Assembly: GCF_042649045.1 (NCBI RefSeq)
Contig: NZ_JBHSEF010000023.1
Span: 281,666 to 345,665 of the forward strand
Length of the DNA stretch: 64,000 nucleotides
Reading direction: 5' to 3'
Origin: Chryseomicrobium palamuruense
GTDB taxonomy: Bacteria; Bacillota; Bacilli; Bacillales_A; Planococcaceae
The translations under genes and the position numbers were made by a program. The notes below the pieces were generated by a model. That model did no database searches. It was not told where the DNA came from and saw only the letters and a program-made list of their open reading frames with translations. Positions within the stretch are counted from its first letter, which is position 1. Each line of letters begins with the position of its first letter. Below are positions 60,861-64,000 of the stretch, in pieces.

Positions 60861-60985
60861 TTTTATCTACTCCAAAAACCTAACAAATGAATGCGGCCCA
60901 TCCATTGATGTGAGTTATGGCGGATTGTGTAATGCATGGATACCTCTTATTATAGACAAGCACCATAATAAAGGAGGTTTCCCTC

Positions 60986-61489
60986 ATGCAGTACAAGACG
61001 CATTTCGCTGGAGGTGCACTGCTCACGCTCGCGGTCATTCAACACACTGACATCGCGGCGCCTGATCAGATCGTGCCATTCGCCGTCGCTGCCATGATTG
61101 GCTCGGTTGCTCCAGACATCGACCACAAGAACAGCTTCATCAGCAACCGCTTGAAACCTTTTGGCTTCTTAGTGAGACGCACGACGACCCATCGCGGGGC
61201 GACCCACTCTCCACTAATCATTTTCCTGTTCAGCTTGCTTATGTATTATGGGTTAGAACTGGCCGGATTCAGTTCCAGTGCCTACGCAATTGCTTCTGGA
61301 TTCTTCATAGGTGCGATCAGTCATGTTCTACTCGATATGCTGAACACACAGGGTGTGCCACTCCTGTTTCCGGTTCCAAAGGCGAAGCGTTTCCGCCTCG
61401 CCCGTATCCGGACAGGTGGCCTGATTGAGAAGGTAATCTTCATTGTTCTTACCCTTTTCGCGTTCCAATTCTTACTGAACATGATTTAA
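60986..61489 (+). CDS. membrane-bound metal-dependent hydrolase, YdjM/YfhP family
   Basis: 167 residues, ATG after AAGGAGG. Family motifs: THFAGGALLTLA (His), SVAPDIDHKNS (Asp-x-Asp-His), TTTHRGATHSPLI (two His) and GAISHVLLDMLNTQG (His, Asp), which together form a metal site at the membrane surface, with four helices. Substrate unknown. GC content higher than its flanks. Confidence 0.9.
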   Translation: MQYKTHFAGGALLTLAVIQHTDIAAPDQIVPFAVAAMIGSVAPDIDHKNSFISNRLKPFGFLVRRTTTHRGATHSPLIIFLFSLLMYYGLELAGFSSSAYAIASGFFIGAISHVLLDMLNTQGVPLLFPVPKAKRFRLARIRTGGLIEKVIFIVLTLFAFQFLLNMI

Positions 61490-61494
61490 CGCGG

Positions 61495-61530
61495 ACATCC
61501 TCAGATCTTGTTTGAGGGTGTTCTTTTTTA
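61495..61530 (+). terminator. terminator of the YdjM-like gene
   Basis: ACATCCTCA / TGAGGGTGT stem then a T6 tail. Confidence 0.8.
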
Positions 61531-61791
61531 TATTCACTTCTTCCAAAGCATTTCCTTTTATTTTCATTCTTTTTTTTACCACTTTACAGTAATCAAAGGC
61601 AATTGGATGGCTTTCCCATTTGGTGTCACCAGCACAAATCAGATTATTTAATATGTTTTGGGTGACAGGAACCTATACAATATTTTCATCTTTACGTCCA
61701 TTATATACCATAAATTGATATTTATAGATGTGTTTCTAAAAATTCTGTTCGTTCAAACTATCAACTTTCCTTTGGGCAACTTCAGCAGAGC

Positions 61792-61882
61792 GACTAAGAG
61801 TCCATAAATTCGCTCTAGGTGTCTCTTACCCTAGAAAGTCGATAATTAAAGCCTGTATCCCGAAGGTAACCCTGTTGTTACA
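61792..61882. repeat. 90-bp degenerate element, copy A
   Basis: Aligned with 63314-63406 it shares GCGACTA, TCCA, TCGCTCTA, GTnTC, CCTA, AAAG, CGATAAT and CTGTATCC in the same order, roughly two thirds identity. It begins with a small stem (GAGCGA / TCGCTC). The rest of 61531-62051 is AT-rich and without a gene. Confidence 0.65.
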
Positions 61883-62051
61883 TGAAAATACATTTTTGCA
61901 TTTAAATATTTCCCAATACAAGGAAAATTTAATGTGTGATAATTTATATATGTAACAAACATAAATTGTAAAATGAGGTGTTTAATATGAAATCCTACTA
62001 AATTTTAATTTAAGGTTAAAAAAATTATAAAAATGACAGGAGAAATTTAAT

Positions 62052-62902
62052 GTGAAGAATTTAAAGTTGTTTTTTATTACCTTTTTAATTTCAATATCTT
62101 TTTTGGTTTCAATAATTTTGCTTCCGCAGCTGAGATTTTAGACGTAACTCAAAAGAATCATTTAAGGGAGTTAGGTTTTTCAAATGAAGTTATTGAATCA
62201 ATGACGCTTGATGAATTTAATTATTACGAGGAAATTATTCCAGAAGATGAAACTGATTCTAGTACAAATGTATATAAAATCACCTCTAATTCCGAAGGTC
62301 AGGTGATGAAAATTGAAGGATTTAACGAAGAACAAGCTGAATTTCAGATGAAGGTTGAAAATCGATACTCTATAAATTCTATGCAAAGCTGTAGTAGTCC
62401 TACATTCTGTAATAGCTCTACCTCATGGCTTTCAATGACAACTAGCGCCACTAAATTAACTACAGGTAATATCTTATTAAACAATAGTTTTACATGGTTA
62501 AAAAATCCGAATTTCACTATGACAGATATGGTTGGAATGAATTATAATGACAGTGCAGTGATTGTTCCGAGCACTACGAAATTTTCATATAAATATAAAG
62601 ATACTCTTGGTACACATTCAGTACCATATAGACAAATTGCTAATAATGCACATGGTATCGCAGCTACATTCAATTTAAAATCATTTGGTGCAGATTCTCC
62701 TCCTGCAAATCATCACGGTTATCTTTCCGTGCAAATACAAAAAGGGAACGCTGCAGATATACGTGCTAATGTGTTTGGCCAGTATACGCACACTACAGCC
62801 ACATTTAACATTAGTTTGTCAATTCGATCGGGGGATATTAGCTTAGGCTTCCTTACTAAAGAAACTAAGATGCCAAGTACGGCATTAGTGGTAACTTATT
62901 AA
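62052..62902 (+). pseudogene. secreted protein gene with a frameshift in the signal peptide
   Basis: From GTG 62052 (GGAG upstream) the frame reads MKNLKLFFITFLISISF, a clear signal peptide start, but then runs to a stop. One base added to the T6 run at 62099-62104 joins it to FGFNNFASAAEILDVTQ and the long frame ending at 62902. The joined product has about 283 residues: signal peptide with ASA-A cleavage, a pro-region-like part rich in Glu/Asp, then a Ser/Thr/Asn-rich domain (SCSSPTFCNSSTSWLSMTTS, GIAATFNLKSFGADSPP). No family recognised. Low GC. The shift may be an inactivating mutation, phase variation at the poly-T tract, or a sequencing error. Confidence 0.75.
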
Positions 62903-62922
62903 AAAAGAAAGTTAGTGAAAAA

Positions 62923-63147
62923 ATGATAGAAACATTATTAGTTTTATCTTTTGTATTAAATCCAATATTTGCTCTATTTTTTATTTTAAACCTATGTTCT
63001 TTTATAATAAAAGTGAGCAAAAAAGAGTATGAATTATTACGAAAAAACATCATCTTCCTTTGTATTACATTTGTTTATATTATTTTCACGTTAACATGGC
63101 AGTTCGCAAGGTTAGCTGAAAAATTAAATCCCCCTATTTTAAATTGA
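62923..63147 (+). CDS. small two-helix membrane protein, 74 aa
   Basis: Starts 20 bp after the secreted-protein stop; AGAAAG upstream of ATG. Two helices (LLVLSFVLNPIFALFFILNL and IIFLCITFVYIIFTLTWQF) with a short charged link KVSKKEYELLRKN. Low GC, same as the preceding gene, so probably cotranscribed. The layout secreted protein plus small membrane protein is reminiscent of toxin or bacteriocin with immunity, but there is no sequence proof. Confidence 0.65.
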   Translation: MIETLLVLSFVLNPIFALFFILNLCSFIIKVSKKEYELLRKNIIFLCITFVYIIFTLTWQFARLAEKLNPPILN

Positions 63148-63164
63148 TTTCTAGGTCTATAAAA

Positions 63165-63193
63165 AGGGACCTAAATATGGCTTCTAGGTCCCA
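63165..63193 (+). terminator. hairpin after the 74-aa gene
   Basis: Perfect 8-bp arms GGGACCTA / TAGGTCCC with an 11-base loop; the tail is not T-rich. Confidence 0.5.
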
Positions 63194-63313
63194 TCCACAT
63201 TCTACAAATATTTTATTGGTTATTGTTTTTGGTAAATATCTTTCCTAAGATTTAATTAAAAAACGGAAGTTAAGAAGTATTGTCAAATATTCACGTTATG
63301 TGACTCCACTAGT

Positions 63314-63406
63314 GCGACTATAAATCCAGGGAGTCGCTCTACGTCTCGCTTCGTCCTAAGAAAGCCGATAATCACAGGCTGTATCCTAACAGACTGCCTG
63401 TTGACT
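63314..63406. repeat. 90-bp degenerate element, copy B
   Basis: Second copy of the 61792 element, same orientation; the first stem is GCGACT / AGTCGC and a second one ACAGGC / GCCTGT follows. Both copies read on the minus strand as weak protein-like tails (IQPVIIGFLRTKRDVERLP here, IQALIIDFLG there), so they may be decayed coding remnants. Confidence 0.65.
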
Positions 63407-63485
63407 CCTGTCTTTTTCTTCATGGACGAACGAGTCGGAAACACAGTAAGCGTCAAATAGTGAACACGTTGATTCTTATAAAAGA

Positions 63486-63527
63486 AAATGCCATGAAAAA
63501 TCAGTTGATTTTGCATGGCATTTTTCT
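63486..63527 (-). terminator. terminator of the IS66 transposase
   Basis: AAATGCCATG...CATGGCATTT arms extended by AAAATCA / TGATTTT, T-rich on both sides, at the end of the transposase frame. Confidence 0.8.
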
Positions 63528-64000
63528 ATTTCTTTGATTGGATGTAACAATTCATTGGTAAGTTTTTTGACCACGGCATCAGATCTTCGAAGGATCCGAG
63601 TTTCTCTAGATCGCGTTGTGGAAGTTCTTCAAAAAGAAGTTGCAGGTAGAAGAAAGGGTTGAGCCCATTTTCCTTGGCAGTCTCGATGAGACTGTAAGCG
63701 ATGGCACTCGAGGTAGCGCCTCTTGTCGAGGCTGCGAACAGCCAGTTCTTCCTTCCAATCACAAATGGTTTGATGGAACGTTCTGCACGATTGTTATCTA
63801 TTTCGATTCGACCATCTTTCATAAATGTCGTAAGTTTTGGCCATTGTTTCAATGTGTATGAGATTGCAATTCCCGTCGCTGTCTTTGGAGCGACAATATC
63901 CTGTTGGTCTTCAAGCCATGCCAAAAAAGCATCCAGCACGGGCTGACTGTCATTTTTCCTGATCTTTAGTCGTTCTTCAGGAGGCTTGTCTTTGATTTTT
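63526..64000 (-). mobile_element. tnpC: IS66 family transposase TnpC, C-terminal part (cut by window edge)
   Basis: The frame is open to the window end; about 158 residues are visible. IS66 DDE signatures: GRIEIDNNRAERSIKPFVIGR (catalytic Glu region in NNRAERSIKP), KNWLFAASTRGATSSAIAYS and SLIETAKENGLNPFFYLQLL, then the C-terminal LEKLGSFEDLMPWSKNLP. The accessory tnpA/tnpB genes and the left end would lie beyond 64000. Terminal repeats were not identified. Confidence 0.93.

Noticed and set aside
63283..63516. 77-codon minus-strand ORF ending IVALVESHNVNI
   Set aside because: It spans the degenerate repeat copy B and the transposase terminator; copy A has a stop in the same frame, so it is more likely a decayed remnant than a gene.

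Overview
The window reads as a chromosomal segment of an aerobic, endospore-forming member of the Bacillales. A complete gerA-type spore germination operon (41039-44724) shows sporulation. Other Firmicutes signatures are T-box leaders on thrS and argS, an S-box (SAM-I) riboswitch on metNPQ, three preQ1-I riboswitches on queuosine genes, a C-terminal-cluster Fnr next to a ba3-type oxidase, and AGGAGG ribosome sites with frequent GTG and TTG starts. I cannot fix the genus; Planococcaceae or Bacillaceae fit. No rRNA, tRNA, CRISPR or prophage was seen.

Layout. 1-10 kb: small enzymes, a Fic protein, thrS with a duplicated T-box leader, GNAT and NUDIX proteins, and helD. 10-16 kb: a possible small RNA, an SDR, a LytTR/DUF3021/ABC-2 exporter operon, the divergent ohr/ohrR pair, and a REP-associated tyrosine transposase (RAYT) bracketed by two copies of a long palindrome that occurs twice more nearby. 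16-24 kb: a GAF-GAF-PAS-GGDEF-EAL c-di-GMP protein, a ThDP enzyme, hypotheticals and an MFS exporter. 24-31 kb: metNPQ, msrA, an alkaline phosphatase behind PhoP-box-like repeats, a cold shock gene with a hairpin in its leader, and a 21-bp tandem repeat. 31-41 kb: argS, dbpA, an ECF sigma/anti-sigma pair, and many decaying genes (GNAT with an internal UGA, gutted M2-type peptidase, DJ-1 and HxlR fragments). 41-49 kb: gerA operon, a second Fic protein, the ba3 oxidase operon with small membrane subunits, and fnr, separated by intergenic arrays of GGTCCGTTC- and GGGTCGGTT-like motifs. 49-61 kb: hypotheticals, a P1-family peptidase, queC, queF and queD-queE (each unit under its own preQ1 riboswitch), a royal-jelly/yellow-type protein and small membrane proteins. 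61-64 kb: an AT-rich stretch with a secreted protein whose signal peptide is frameshifted at a poly-T run, a small two-helix membrane protein, two related copies of a 90-bp element, and the 3' part of an IS66 transposase cut by the window edge.

Regulation is unusually readable: seven RNA leaders (two thrS T-boxes, argS T-box, S-box, three preQ1-I), PhoP-like boxes, an ECF autoregulatory promoter and a perfect Fnr-type palindrome. The most unusual items are the RAYT/palindrome family, the tandem T-box, one preQ1 switch per transcription unit, the intergenic motif arrays, a possible 110-nt RNA upstream of helD, and the frameshifted secreted protein with a small membrane partner.
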